NCBI GenBank assembly: GCA_036787815.1
Contig: DAIQOP010000001.1
Coordinates: 1 to 56,570 of the forward strand
DNA: 56,570 nucleotides
DNA from: DATBAK01 sp036787815
GTDB lineage: Bacteria > Actinomycetota > Acidimicrobiia > IMCC26256 > PALSA-610
Direction of reading: 5' to 3'
Each line of letters starts with the position of its first letter. Within the stretch, counting starts at the first letter, position 1. The notes beneath the pieces are model-generated. The model saw only the letters and a program-made list of their open reading frames with translations, was not told the DNA's origin and did not search any database. Both the position numbers and the translations under genes were made by a program. This document shows positions 40,251 to 48,789 of this stretch, in pieces.

Positions 40251-41609
40251 GTGAAAACCGAGCGTCTGCTGGTCGTTGGTGGGGATGCGGCGGGGATGAG
40301 CGCGGCGGCGCAGGCCCGGCGCCGGCGCGACCGCGACGAGCTCGAGATCGTCGCCTTCGATCGCGGGCACTACACGTCGTGGTCGGCGTGCGGGTTGCCG
40401 TACTACGTCGGTGATCTCGTTCACGATGCCGACGATCTGATCGCGCGCACGCCGGAGGAGTTCCGCGCGAGCGGGATCGACGTCGAGCTCGCCACCGAGG
40501 TCGTGGCGATCGACACGGACGCCCGCCGGTTGCACGTCCGTGGGCCCGACGGTGACCGCTCCGAGCCGTTCGACCAGCTCGTGATCGCGACCGGGTCGGT
40601 TCCGGTCCGTCCGAAGCTGCAGGGGGTGCACGCGTCGGGGATCTACGGGATCCAGACGATCGGCGACGGCATCGTGCTGCGCGCCGCCGTCGACGCGGGT
40701 GCGCGCCGGGCGGTGGTGGTCGGTGGCGGCTATATCGGGCTGGAGATGGCCGAGGCGTTGCACCGCCGTGGCCTGCAGGTCTGTCTCGTCGACCGGATGG
40801 CCCAGCCGATGGGCACCCTCGACCCCGACATGGGTGCGCTGGTTGCCGACGCACTGCGCGCGCTCGGCATCGAGGTTCATCTCGGCGTGTCGGTCGACTC
40901 GTTCGCGACGGGCGCCGACGGCCGGGTGACGGCGGTGCACACCGATCAGGGCGTGTTTCCCGCCGACATCGTCGTGCTCGGGCTCGGCGTGCGCCCCGCG
41001 TCGGGGCTCGCGGCCGAGGCCGGCATCGCGGTCGGCGAGACGGGTGGCATCGCTACCGACGCGCGCATGATGACGAACGTCGAAGGGATCTGGGCCGCCG
41101 GTGATTGCGTCGAGGTGTTCCACCGCGTGAGCCGCACACCGGCCCTCATCGCGCTCGGCACGCACGCGAACAAGCAGGGGCGCGTGGTGGGTGTGAACGC
41201 GACAGGAGGGTCGCACACGTTCCCCGGAGTGATCGGCACCGCGGTGACGAAGCTGTGCGACCTCGAGGTCGGCCGCACCGGCCTCTCAGAGCGCGAAGCG
41301 ACGGCGGCCGGATTCACGTTCGTGTCGGCGACGATCGAGTCGACGACTCGCGCTCGCTACTACCCGGGCAGCGCACCGATCACGGTCAAGGTGGTGGCCG
41401 AGGTGTCGACGGGCCGCCTGCTCGGTGCCCAGGTCATCGGGCGCGAGGGCGCGGCCAAGCGCATCGACATGCTTGCCGTCGCGATCTGGAACGGGATGAC
41501 CGCGGCCGACTTCTCCATGCTCGACATCGGGTACGCGCCGCCGTTCTCGCCGGTGTTCGACCCGGTGCTCGTCGCCGCCCACCGCGTCGCCGCCCTGGTC
41601 GGCGCCTAG
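40251..41609 (+). CDS. FAD-dependent pyridine nucleotide-disulfide oxidoreductase, CoA-disulfide reductase/Nox-like
   Basis: A 452-residue flavoprotein with an N-terminal FAD motif VVGGDAAGMSAAAQARRR, a single redox cysteine in SWSACGLPYYVG (about 47), a second Rossmann motif AVVVGGGYIGLEMAEAL for NAD(P)H, the FAD-closing IWAAGDCVEV and a C-terminal dimerisation domain (VIGTAVTKLCDLEVGRTG). The lone Cys in that position is typical of CoA-disulfide reductases and NADH oxidases/peroxidases. GTG start; no ribosome binding site is obvious, and the 130 bp upstream hold no clear element. Confidence 0.9.
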   Translation: MKTERLLVVGGDAAGMSAAAQARRRRDRDELEIVAFDRGHYTSWSACGLPYYVGDLVHDADDLIARTPEEFRASGIDVELATEVVAIDTDARRLHVRGPDGDRSEPFDQLVIATGSVPVRPKLQGVHASGIYGIQTIGDGIVLRAAVDAGARRAVVVGGGYIGLEMAEALHRRGLQVCLVDRMAQPMGTLDPDMGALVADALRALGIEVHLGVSVDSFATGADGRVTAVHTDQGVFPADIVVLGLGVRPASGLAAEAGIAVGETGGIATDARMMTNVEGIWAAGDCVEVFHRVSRTPALIALGTHANKQGRVVGVNATGGSHTFPGVIGTAVTKLCDLEVGRTGLSEREATAAGFTFVSATIESTTRARYYPGSAPITVKVVAEVSTGRLLGAQVIGREGAAKRIDMLAVAIWNGMTAADFSMLDIGYAPPFSPVFDPVLVAAHRVAALVGA

Positions 41610-41630
41610 AGCGTCTACAACATTGAGTGT

Positions 41631-41685
41631 CGAGATACGCGCGGAAAGTGGTATCTCGGGACCTTGGCCTCTACCGGCCACGGTC
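41631..41685 (+). promoter_or_regulatory. Structured leader before the LPFTG gene
   Basis: Two hairpins lie between a TACAAC promoter-like element (41615-41620) and the AGGAGG site: CGAGATAC-N12-GTATCTCG (41631-41658) and GGACC-tt-GGCC-tctacc-GGCC-ac-GGTCC (41659-41685, symmetrical internal loop). The roughly 110-nt leader is long for this window, where most promoters seem leaderless. It may be a riboregulator; no known class was recognised. Confidence 0.4.
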
Positions 41686-41734
41686 CGTGAGGTCGACGCT
41701 TCGAGTAAGGAACGCAGATGTCAGGAGGCACAAG

Positions 41735-42058
41735 GTGTGGAGACAAGAGAAGTCCACGCCGGCCACGGCCCGTACGCGGATCCTGCGTCTCGTGGCGGCC
41801 GGCGGAATGGTCGTGGGCACGGTCGTCTTCCCGGCGAGCGCGTTCGCGGCGAAGTGTGACAATTACGCGGGCGGCAACTGCGGCACCGCGAGCAGTGTGC
41901 CGACCCCGACCTCGGGGGTCAGTAGCCGCAGCTCCGACAATGGCGGTCTGCCCTTCACCGGCGGTGACGTCGTCGGCCTGTCGTTGATCGGCATCGGCGC
42001 CGTTGCCGGTGGAACCGCGCTCGTCCGTTCGGGGCGCCGGAAGGCAGTCGGCGGCTGA
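41735..42058 (+). CDS. Small LPFTG-anchored surface protein
   Basis: A 107-residue protein: basic N terminus, signal peptide (LVAAGGMVVGTVVFPASAFA, cleaved near residue 37), a short Cys/Asn/Gly and Ser/Thr-rich mature part, then LPFTGG, a hydrophobic helix (VVGLSLIGIGAVAGGTALV) and a basic tail (RSGRRKAVGG). This is the full cell-wall sorting signal recognised by sortases. GTG at 41735 is fixed by AGGAGG 6 nt upstream; longer in-frame starts would precede the ribosome binding site. The mature part, about 40 residues, has two Cys that may form a disulfide. No catalytically competent sortase is encoded in this window. Confidence 0.8.
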   Translation: MWRQEKSTPATARTRILRLVAAGGMVVGTVVFPASAFAAKCDNYAGGNCGTASSVPTPTSGVSSRSSDNGGLPFTGGDVVGLSLIGIGAVAGGTALVRSGRRKAVGG

Positions 42059-42076
42059 CGCGCGGGAACGCCGCGC

Positions 42077-43069
42077 TCAGGCGCGCTCGATGGCGGCGCT
42101 CTCCTCGGCGAGGTCGGCCTCGTACATCATCTTCACGAGCTGCTCGAAGCTGACCCGCGGCTCCCAACCGAGCTTCTCCTTGGCCTTGTTGGCGTCGCCG
42201 ATGAGGAGATCGACCTCCGACGGGCGCTCGAAGCGTTCGTCGTGGCGTACGTAGGGCTCCCACGACTCGTAGCCCGCGAGATGGAACGCGACGTCGAGGA
42301 ACTCGCGGACGCTGTGCGTCTCACCCGTCGCGATGACGTAGTCGTCGGGCTCGTCCTGCTGGAGCATCGCCCACATCGCCTCGACGTAGTCGCCTGCGAA
42401 GCCCCAGTCGCGTCGTGAGTCGATGTTGCCGAGGCTGAGCCCTTCCTGCAGCCCGAGCTTGATCCGCGCCAGCGAGGTCGTGATCTTGCGGGTGACGAAC
42501 TCCTGACCCCGTCGGGGCGATTCGTGGTTGAAGAGGATGCCGGAGCTCGCGTGGATGCCGTAGGCCTCGCGGTAGTTCACCGCGATGTGATGACCGAACA
42601 CCTTGGCGACGCCGTAGGGCGAACGCGGATGGAACGGGGTGCGTTCGGTCTGGGGAACCTCGCGGACCTGGCCGAACATCTCCGACGACGACGCCTGGTA
42701 GAAGCGGATCGGGTTGTTCGTGGGGCCGCCGACGATGCGCACGGCCTCGAGCATGCGCAGCACTCCGAGGCCGGTGATCTCCGCGGTGAGCTCCGCTTGG
42801 CGGAACGACAGCTGGACGAAGCTGATCGCGCCGAGGTTGTAGACCTCGTCGGGTTGCACCTGCTCCATCACGCCGATGAGCGACGAGAGGTCGCGCAGGT
42901 CGCCTTCGATGAGCTCGAGGCGTGGGTTCTCGGCCTGCACCACCTTGCTCTTCGGGTTGTTCTGGCCGTGCAGCAGACCGAAGACCTGGTAGTTCTTCGC
43001 GGCGAGGAACTCCGACAGGTAGCGCCCGTCCTGGCCCGTGATGCCGGTGATCAGCGCTCGCTTCACCAT
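42077..43069 (-). CDS. gmd: GDP-mannose 4,6-dehydratase
   Basis: A 330-residue extended SDR. It has the NADP-binding GITGQDGRYLSEFL, EGDLRDLSSL, the catalytic region QASSSEMFGQV (Thr/Ser-Glu) and YGVAKVFGHH (Tyr-x3-Lys), plus ILFNHESPRRGQEFVTRKI, which is diagnostic for Gmd. It converts GDP-mannose to GDP-4-keto-6-deoxymannose, a precursor of GDP-fucose, rhamnose or perosamine used in surface glycans. ATG at 43069 preceded by GGAGGAG. No glycosyltransferase or fcl gene is adjacent. Confidence 0.94.
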   Translation of the reverse strand: MVKRALITGITGQDGRYLSEFLAAKNYQVFGLLHGQNNPKSKVVQAENPRLELIEGDLRDLSSLIGVMEQVQPDEVYNLGAISFVQLSFRQAELTAEITGLGVLRMLEAVRIVGGPTNNPIRFYQASSSEMFGQVREVPQTERTPFHPRSPYGVAKVFGHHIAVNYREAYGIHASSGILFNHESPRRGQEFVTRKITTSLARIKLGLQEGLSLGNIDSRRDWGFAGDYVEAMWAMLQQDEPDDYVIATGETHSVREFLDVAFHLAGYESWEPYVRHDERFERPSEVDLLIGDANKAKEKLGWEPRVSFEQLVKMMYEADLAEESAAIERA

Positions 43070-43110
43070 TCTCCTCCCGCGTCGGATCGTGTCCGCGACG
43101 AATGTCGAAA

Positions 43111-43545
43111 TTACTCGCTACGCCGGTGCCAATCGGGGTCCAGTTGGCGCAGGAACTCGGCGCAGCGCGCCTCTTCGGCCGCCTCGCCGATCGCCGCCGC
43201 AGTCTGGCGCAATCCCTCGAGCGAGCGCAGGAAGCCGCGATTCGTCTCGGAGCGCCAACGCACGTAGCCGCTGCCCCGCCACCCGGCCTGGCGCAACCGG
43301 TCGAGCCCCCGGTGGTAGCCCACCCGGTAGCAGGCGTAGGCCTCGACGTCGTCGCGAGCGAGCTCACCGAGGCGCGACCACGCGTCGAGCGAGGTCGGCC
43401 AGCGTTCGACCACGTCGGAGACCGCGGCGCGGCGCCGTTCGAGGGGTTCGTCCCAGGCCCGCTCGAGCGCGGCGCGCGCCTCGTCGGGTTCGGGAGGGAG
43501 CACGGTCTCGGGCGGTCCGCCCGCGGTGAGCGGCACGTCCGTCAT
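43111..43545 (-). CDS. DUF3151-family protein
   Basis: A 144-residue protein of the actinobacterial DUF3151 family. Recognisable features are TVLPPEPDEARAALE, WPTSLDAWSRLGELARDD, AYACYRVGYHRGLDRLRQAG and SGYVRWRSETNRGFLRSLEG. It is predicted helical and cytoplasmic, with no known activity. The ATG at 43545 lies 7 nt after a TACGAT hexamer; the open frame extends further upstream into the divergent phosphatase gene region and is not used. Confidence 0.85.
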   Translation of the reverse strand: MTDVPLTAGGPPETVLPPEPDEARAALERAWDEPLERRRAAVSDVVERWPTSLDAWSRLGELARDDVEAYACYRVGYHRGLDRLRQAGWRGSGYVRWRSETNRGFLRSLEGLRQTAAAIGEAAEEARCAEFLRQLDPDWHRRSE

Positions 43546-43552
43546 GGACCGA

Positions 43553-43558
43553 ATCGTA
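43553..43558 (-). promoter_or_regulatory. Putative -10 (TACGAT on the minus strand) for the DUF3151 gene
   Basis: TACGAT on the minus strand ends 7 nt before ATG 43545; no ribosome binding site. Candidate leaderless promoter. Confidence 0.45.
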
Positions 43559-43638
43559 GGGGACGGGACGCGGATTTCAGCGCTTGGGGGCGGCGACGAC
43601 ACGGTGACGACGCGGTGAGCGGCCGAAACCGGCGCCGG

Positions 43639-43644
43639 TAGCAT
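43639..43644 (+). promoter_or_regulatory. Putative -10 (TAGCAT) 7 nt before the phosphatase ATG
   Basis: TAGCAT ends 7 nt before ATG 43652, without a Shine-Dalgarno sequence. Likely drives the phosphatase-DUF3090-SCO1664 operon as a leaderless message. Confidence 0.45.
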
Positions 43645-43651
43645 CGAAGCG

Positions 43652-44391
<740 letters not shown>

Positions 44392-44392
<1 letters not shown>

Positions 44393-44913
44393 TGGCCGAC
44401 ATCATCGAGTTCGATCCCGTCGACACGCTGAGCGCGGGCGCGTTCGGGATGCCGGGCGAGCGCACGTTCCTCATCCAGGCCCGGAAGGGCTCGGCGATGC
44501 TCAGCGTGCTCGTCGAGAAGGAGCAGGTCGCGCTGCTCGCGGCCGAGGCGGAGCAGTTCCTCGCCCGGCTCGACGACGAGTACCCCGAGCAGATCCCCGG
44601 GGTCTCCGCGCTCGAGGCGCCGGTGTCGGAGGCGGTGCCGTTGTTCCGCGCCCGGCTCATCGGCCTGGGCTTCGACCCCGAGCGCGAGCTCGTGCTGCTC
44701 GAGCTGCGCGAGACGGCCGTCGACGAGGAGGACGAGACTCCGCCGAGCCTCGAAGACAGCGAAGGTCACGTCGCGCGCCTCTACGCGTCGCGCGCGCAGC
44801 TGCGGGCGATGGCGCGCATCGGCGCGCAAGCCGTGTCCGGTGGCCGCCCGCCGTGCCCGCTGTGCGACCGGCCGATGGACCCGTCCGGGCACATCTGCCC
44901 GCGCTGGAACTGA
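44392..44913 (+). CDS. DUF3090-family protein
   Basis: A 173-residue protein of the actinobacterial DUF3090 family. Typical strings are GAFGMPGERTFLIQARKG, LSVLVEKEQVALLAAEAEQF and the C-terminal CPLCDRPMDPSGHICPRWN, whose four Cys/His residues look like a zinc ribbon. Biochemical role unknown; the obligate neighbourhood with a phosphatase and a kinase-like SCO1664 protein suggests a shared pathway. ATG overlaps the phosphatase stop by 1 nt; 5 nt separate it from the next gene. Confidence 0.9.
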
Positions 44914-44918
44914 ACGCG

Positions 44919-45674
44919 GTGGCGGGCGCGCCGGAACGGTCGGGTTGGCCGCGGCGGCCGGCCGTGCCCGACGCGGTCGGGCGCGGGCTGCTGCGCGATG
45001 CCGAGCTCGAGCTGTTGGGCCGGATGCCGTGGTCGTCGAACAGCACGTTCCTCGCGAGCCTCGGCGACGACCGCGGCGAGGTGCTCGCGATCTACAAGCC
45101 GCGGCGCGGTGAGCGCCCGCTCTGGGACTTCCCGACCGGCACGCTGTGCCAGCGCGAGGTTGCCGCGTTCGCGGTGTCGGAGGCGTTCGGTTGGGAGCTG
45201 GTTCCCGACACCGTGCTGCGCGACGGGCCCCTGGGCATCGGGTCGGTGCAACGCTTCGTCGACCACGACCCCGAGGAGCACTACTTCACCCTGTTGGCGG
45301 CCCACGAAGACGCGCTGCGCCGCTTCGGCGTGTTCGACATCGTCATCAACAACACCGACCGCAAGGGCGGTCATTGCCTGCTGGGTGAAGACGGCCATGT
45401 GTGGGGCATCGACCACGGTGTCACCTTCCACGAGCACTGGAAGCTGCGCACGGTGATCTGGGATTTCGCGGGCGAGCGGCTCTCGGCGGTGGAGCGCGAC
45501 GGCCTCGAATGCGTGATCCGCGCGCTCGACGGTGCGTTGGGCGTGACCCTCGCCGATCTGCTGTCGCCCGCCGAGATCGTCGCGACCGGCGCGCGTGCCG
45601 AGCACCTGTTGCAGGTCGGCCGGTTTCCGATCGCCGACGACGACTACCGCAACTTCCCCTGGCCGCTCGTCTGA
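44919..45674 (+). CDS. SCO1664-family protein (PI3/4-kinase-like fold)
   Basis: A 251-residue protein matching the SCO1664 family of actinobacteria. Motifs resemble an atypical kinase: NSTFLASLGDDRGEVLAIYK (Lys in a nucleotide-binding strand), TLCQREVAAFAVSEAFGW, FDIVINNTDRKGGHCL (catalytic-loop-like Asp-Arg-Lys) and GIDHGVTFH (DHG in place of DFG). Activity is not established. GTG at 44919 is chosen because it lies 5 nt after the DUF3090 stop; an upstream frame would overlap that gene. Last member of the triad. Confidence 0.88.
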   Translation: MAGAPERSGWPRRPAVPDAVGRGLLRDAELELLGRMPWSSNSTFLASLGDDRGEVLAIYKPRRGERPLWDFPTGTLCQREVAAFAVSEAFGWELVPDTVLRDGPLGIGSVQRFVDHDPEEHYFTLLAAHEDALRRFGVFDIVINNTDRKGGHCLLGEDGHVWGIDHGVTFHEHWKLRTVIWDFAGERLSAVERDGLECVIRALDGALGVTLADLLSPAEIVATGARAEHLLQVGRFPIADDDYRNFPWPLV

Positions 45675-45682
45675 CCAGTGCG

Positions 45683-47095
45683 CTACGCGGGCGCGCTCGC
45701 GTGCTCGAGCTCGGCGTCGAAGTAGCGGGTGCGGCAGAGTGTGCGCTGGAGCTTGCCCGACGACGTCTTGGGCAGCGAGCCGGGCCGCACGAGCACGACG
45801 TCTTCGGGCGCCATCCCGACGGCGTCGTACACCGCGCTCTTCACCGCGGCCCGAACGCGGTCGAGCTCGTCGCCCTTGCTCTCGGCGACGACCACGAGCG
45901 ATTCGCGGCCGCGCTTGCCCTCGGTACCGAACGCGATCACGTTGCCGGCGCGCACACCGGTGACGTCGGCCACCGCGCGCTCGACGTCCTGCGGGTACAC
46001 GTTGCGCCCACCGAGGATGATGACGTCTTTGATCCGGCCGCACACCACGAGCTCACCGTCGACGAGGTAACCGAGATCACCGGTGCGCAACCAGCCTTCG
46101 TGCAGCGTCGCCGCGGTCGCTTCGGGGTTGCGGTAGTAGCCGGGGGTCACGGACGCGCCGCGGATCTCGATCTCGCCGACCTCGCGGTCGCGCATCGCGT
46201 TGCCGCGTGAGCGGTCGCAGACGCGGATCTGCAAGCCGGGAAGCGGGTAGCCGAGCTTCGCGAGGTTGCGGGCGGAGCCGTGGTCGGGGGCGACCGGAGC
46301 CGCGTACTGGTCGCCTTCGAGCACGCGGCGGTCGACCGAGTCGACGACGATGCCGCGTCCCTTCGGCGGGAAGGTCACCCCGAGGGTCGCTTCGGCCATG
46401 CCGAAGGCGGGGAACATCGCGCCGGGCGCGAGGCCGTGGGGAGCGCCGGCGGCGACGAATGCCTCGACCGAAGCGGGGTCGACGGGCTCCGCACCATTGA
46501 GGGCCAGCGACCACCGCCTCAGGTCGAGTCCTTGGAGCCGGCGCAGGGCGCGGCCCGCGAGCACGTACGAGAAGTTGGGGCCCGCGGTGGCGGTGCCGCC
46601 GAACGCGTCCATCCATTCCATCCACCGCGCGGGCGCGGCGAGGAAGTCCTGCGGGGCCGCGAGCGCGAGGTCCATCCCGAGCGTCATGGGTGTCGCGAGC
46701 AGCCCGATGAGACCCATGTCGTGGTAGAGCGGCAACCACGACACGCCGACGTCGTCGATGTCGAGCTCGCCGGCGGCGACGATGCCGTCGAGGTTCGCGG
46801 CGACGCAGCGGTGGGGCAGCATCACGCCCTTGGGATCGGACGTCGATCCGCTCGTGTACTGCAGGATCGCGAGGGCTTCGGGATCGTCGGGCGGCCGGAC
46901 GTAGGCCGCGGCCGACGGGCGTCCGGGGCCGGGGAGGAGCTCGTCGAGACCCACGATCGGCGGGTCGCCGGGCTCGGGCGAGATGAACGGCAGCATCTGC
47001 GGGTCGATGACGAGGAGTGCGGTGTCGGAGGCCCGCAGGCGGGCCCGGGTCTGGCGCACGAAGTCGTCGATCGACGCGAGCCGCATCGGGATCGG
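45683..47095 (-). CDS. Fatty-acyl-AMP ligase, main part (5' end across a scaffold gap)
   Basis: The C-terminal 470 residues of an adenylating enzyme of the FAAL type. Motifs are the P-loop LQYTSGSTSDPKGVML, VSWLPLYHDMGLIG (typical of FAALs), NGAEPVDPASVEAF, FGMAEATLGVTFPP with the FAAL insertion following, LRTGDLGYLVDG and the C-terminal lysine in LPKTSSGKLQRTLCRT. FAALs activate long-chain acids as acyl-adenylates for transfer to a carrier protein in lipid or polyketide synthesis. Joining with the segment beyond the gap at the shared 24-bp overlap yields an uninterrupted protein of about 558 residues. Downstream of the F420-protein gene on the same strand. Confidence 0.88.
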   Translation of the reverse strand, partial: PIPMRLASIDDFVRQTRARLRASDTALLVIDPQMLPFISPEPGDPPIVGLDELLPGPGRPSAAAYVRPPDDPEALAILQYTSGSTSDPKGVMLPHRCVAANLDGIVAAGELDIDDVGVSWLPLYHDMGLIGLLATPMTLGMDLALAAPQDFLAAPARWMEWMDAFGGTATAGPNFSYVLAGRALRRLQGLDLRRWSLALNGAEPVDPASVEAFVAAGAPHGLAPGAMFPAFGMAEATLGVTFPPKGRGIVVDSVDRRVLEGDQYAAPVAPDHGSARNLAKLGYPLPGLQIRVCDRSRGNAMRDREVGEIEIRGASVTPGYYRNPEATAATLHEGWLRTGDLGYLVDGELVVCGRIKDVIILGGRNVYPQDVERAVADVTGVRAGNVIAFGTEGKRGRESLVVVAESKGDELDRVRAAVKSAVYDAVGMAPEDVVLVRPGSLPKTSSGKLQRTLCRTRYFDAELEHASAPA

Positions 47096-47105
47096 NNNNN
47101 NNNNN
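47096..47105. other. Scaffold gap (10 N)
   Basis: Ten undetermined bases. The sequences 47072-47095 and 47155-47178 are an identical 24-bp string, so the two contig ends overlap and 47106-47154 is likely a contig-end artefact. Confidence 0.9.
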
Positions 47106-47154
47106 GCAAGCCGTATCGCCAGTGGTGACGTCAGCTGCGCGCGCACGCGCAGCC

Positions 47155-47442
47155 CGACGCGAGCCGCATCGGGATCGGGAGCATCACGGCGGCCGCACCG
47201 GCGAGCCAGGTCGCCTCGATGGCGGTGACGAGCGGGCGCGTGGTCGGGCCGAGGATGGCGACGTGGGCGCCGGGCCCGACGCCCCGGGCCTGCATGCCCG
47301 CGGCCATGGCGCAGGCGTCCTCGTACAGGCGGCCCCAGGAGACGGTCTCGCCGCCCGGTGCGCCGTTGCCGGCGGAGGCGAGGAACGTGATCTTCCCGCC
47401 GGAATCGGCGGCGTGTTCGATGCGTGGGATGAGGCTGGTCAC
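47155..47442 (-). CDS. Fatty-acyl-AMP ligase, N-terminal part (3' end across a scaffold gap)
   Basis: 96 residues starting VTSLIPRIEHAADSGGKITF, including VSWGRLYEDACAMAAGMQAR and EATWLAGAAAVMLPIPMRLA, typical of the N-terminal region of acyl-adenylating enzymes. The final PIPMRLAS is encoded also at the start of the other fragment, which continues IDDFVRQTRARL, so they are one gene. GTG at 47442 is the best start; no strong ribosome binding site. It lies 80 nt after the F420-protein gene stop on the same strand. Confidence 0.85.
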
Positions 47443-47522
47443 GGTGAATCCGACCGGTGGCGACGAGCGGGGGTTACTTCGCCCGTTCCCGCGCCGGACA
47501 TTCGCGGCAAAACGGATATCTG

Positions 47523-48701
47523 CTACGAAGTCGCCGTGGGCGCGGGCTTGGGTGCGGGCGGGGGCAGGAGCCGCGGTGCGTCGATCGCGAACTCGGGCCA
47601 CCGCTTGCGGCTCCGCGCCGAGAGCTTGTGCATCAACGCGATCGCACCGGGGTCGTCGTCGCCGGGCCGCACCTCGATCACACCGTCGCGCTGCATCGCG
47701 GCCATGAGGTCGCGACCGACGTCGGTGCGGACGATGGTGAGCGTCCAGTCGTTGAACGCGCCGATGCCGCCGGTGGAGATGTCGGCGTGCTCGGCCGCGA
47801 AGTCGGGACACATCTTGCAGCCTTCGCGCGTCCACGCGTGGCATTCCTTCAGCGGCACCTCGTGGTACGAGCCGTCCTTCATCCAGATCTGGAAGACGCC
47901 CTTGATGTTCATCTTCTTCATGTCGGCGCGCTTCAGCCCGTACTTCGCTTCGAACAACTCCTCGAAGATCGCGTCGTCGAAGGTCTTCGAGCACAACAGC
48001 CCGATGTTGAGCGTGAACCGGCGCGCGACCTTGCCCGCCTTGCGTTGCTTCATCGCCGGTGGAGACGACGACTGGCACGACATGCCGACGAGCGCGATGC
48101 GCTCCTCGTCCTTCTCGAGATCCTTGTAGGCGATCGTGTTCGCCGAGTACGTGTAACGGCTGCCGGCCGACGCGATCACCTCTTCGCGCGTGCGCGCGAC
48201 ACCGGGGATCGCCTTCCACGAGGTGCCGTCACCCTCGAGGTACGACACGAGCGCGGCGTCGATGATGTCGTGCTCGAGCGCGTACACGAGGATCGCGGAG
48301 ACGAGCCCGCCGTCCTGGCCCACCTCGAACAGCTCGGGGTCGGCCGCGCGTGCGAGCACGATGTCCTTGCTGATGCCCGAGATCTCCTCGACGGTGCGGG
48401 GCCGGCCGAACAGGAACTCGTCGATCTCCGGCTCCCACGCCCGAAAGCGCGGGCAGGCTCGGGTGCACGACGTGCACGCCTTGTCGCCGTGGCTGCAATC
48501 GCGGGCGCCGCCGTAGTCGACCTCGTTCTGCACCGGCTTGTAGACGCCGAGCAGGTCGTCGTAGTCGAGGACGTCGTGCGGGCAGGCGATCACGCAGCCG
48601 GCACACCCCGTGCAGAGGCCGGTCGTCACCACCTCGTCGTACAGGTGCTTCCAGGAGAAGCTCCAGCGTTCCTTCTTCTCGACCGGTTCGGTCGTGGTCA
48701 T
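47523..48701 (-). CDS. Coenzyme F420 hydrogenase/dehydrogenase beta-subunit (FrhB)-family protein
   Basis: A 392-residue iron-sulfur flavoprotein-like enzyme. Two 4Fe-4S sites are visible in the N-terminal 85 residues: CTGCAGCVIAC (Cys30, 33, 36, 40) and CSHGDKACTSCTRAC (Cys69, 76, 79, 83). The rest is the FrhB core (VGQDGGLVSAILVYALEHDI, ALVGMSCQ, NIGLLCSKTFDD, CKMCPDFAAEHADIS). Family members transfer electrons between F420, flavin and iron-sulfur partners. ATG at 48701 has GGAGGG upstream; the longer frame upstream is not supported. It may share a transcript with the acyl-AMP ligase. Confidence 0.9.
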   Translation of the reverse strand: MTTTEPVEKKERWSFSWKHLYDEVVTTGLCTGCAGCVIACPHDVLDYDDLLGVYKPVQNEVDYGGARDCSHGDKACTSCTRACPRFRAWEPEIDEFLFGRPRTVEEISGISKDIVLARAADPELFEVGQDGGLVSAILVYALEHDIIDAALVSYLEGDGTSWKAIPGVARTREEVIASAGSRYTYSANTIAYKDLEKDEERIALVGMSCQSSSPPAMKQRKAGKVARRFTLNIGLLCSKTFDDAIFEELFEAKYGLKRADMKKMNIKGVFQIWMKDGSYHEVPLKECHAWTREGCKMCPDFAAEHADISTGGIGAFNDWTLTIVRTDVGRDLMAAMQRDGVIEVRPGDDDPGAIALMHKLSARSRKRWPEFAIDAPRLLPPPAPKPAPTATS

Positions 48702-48789
48702 CGGCCCTCCGCTCGGCCCCGGGCGCGTGCCGCCGCAGTTTGCCATGGGTTGACGGCGCCCCGACCCGGGCGCAGGGGGAGTGCGGCGC

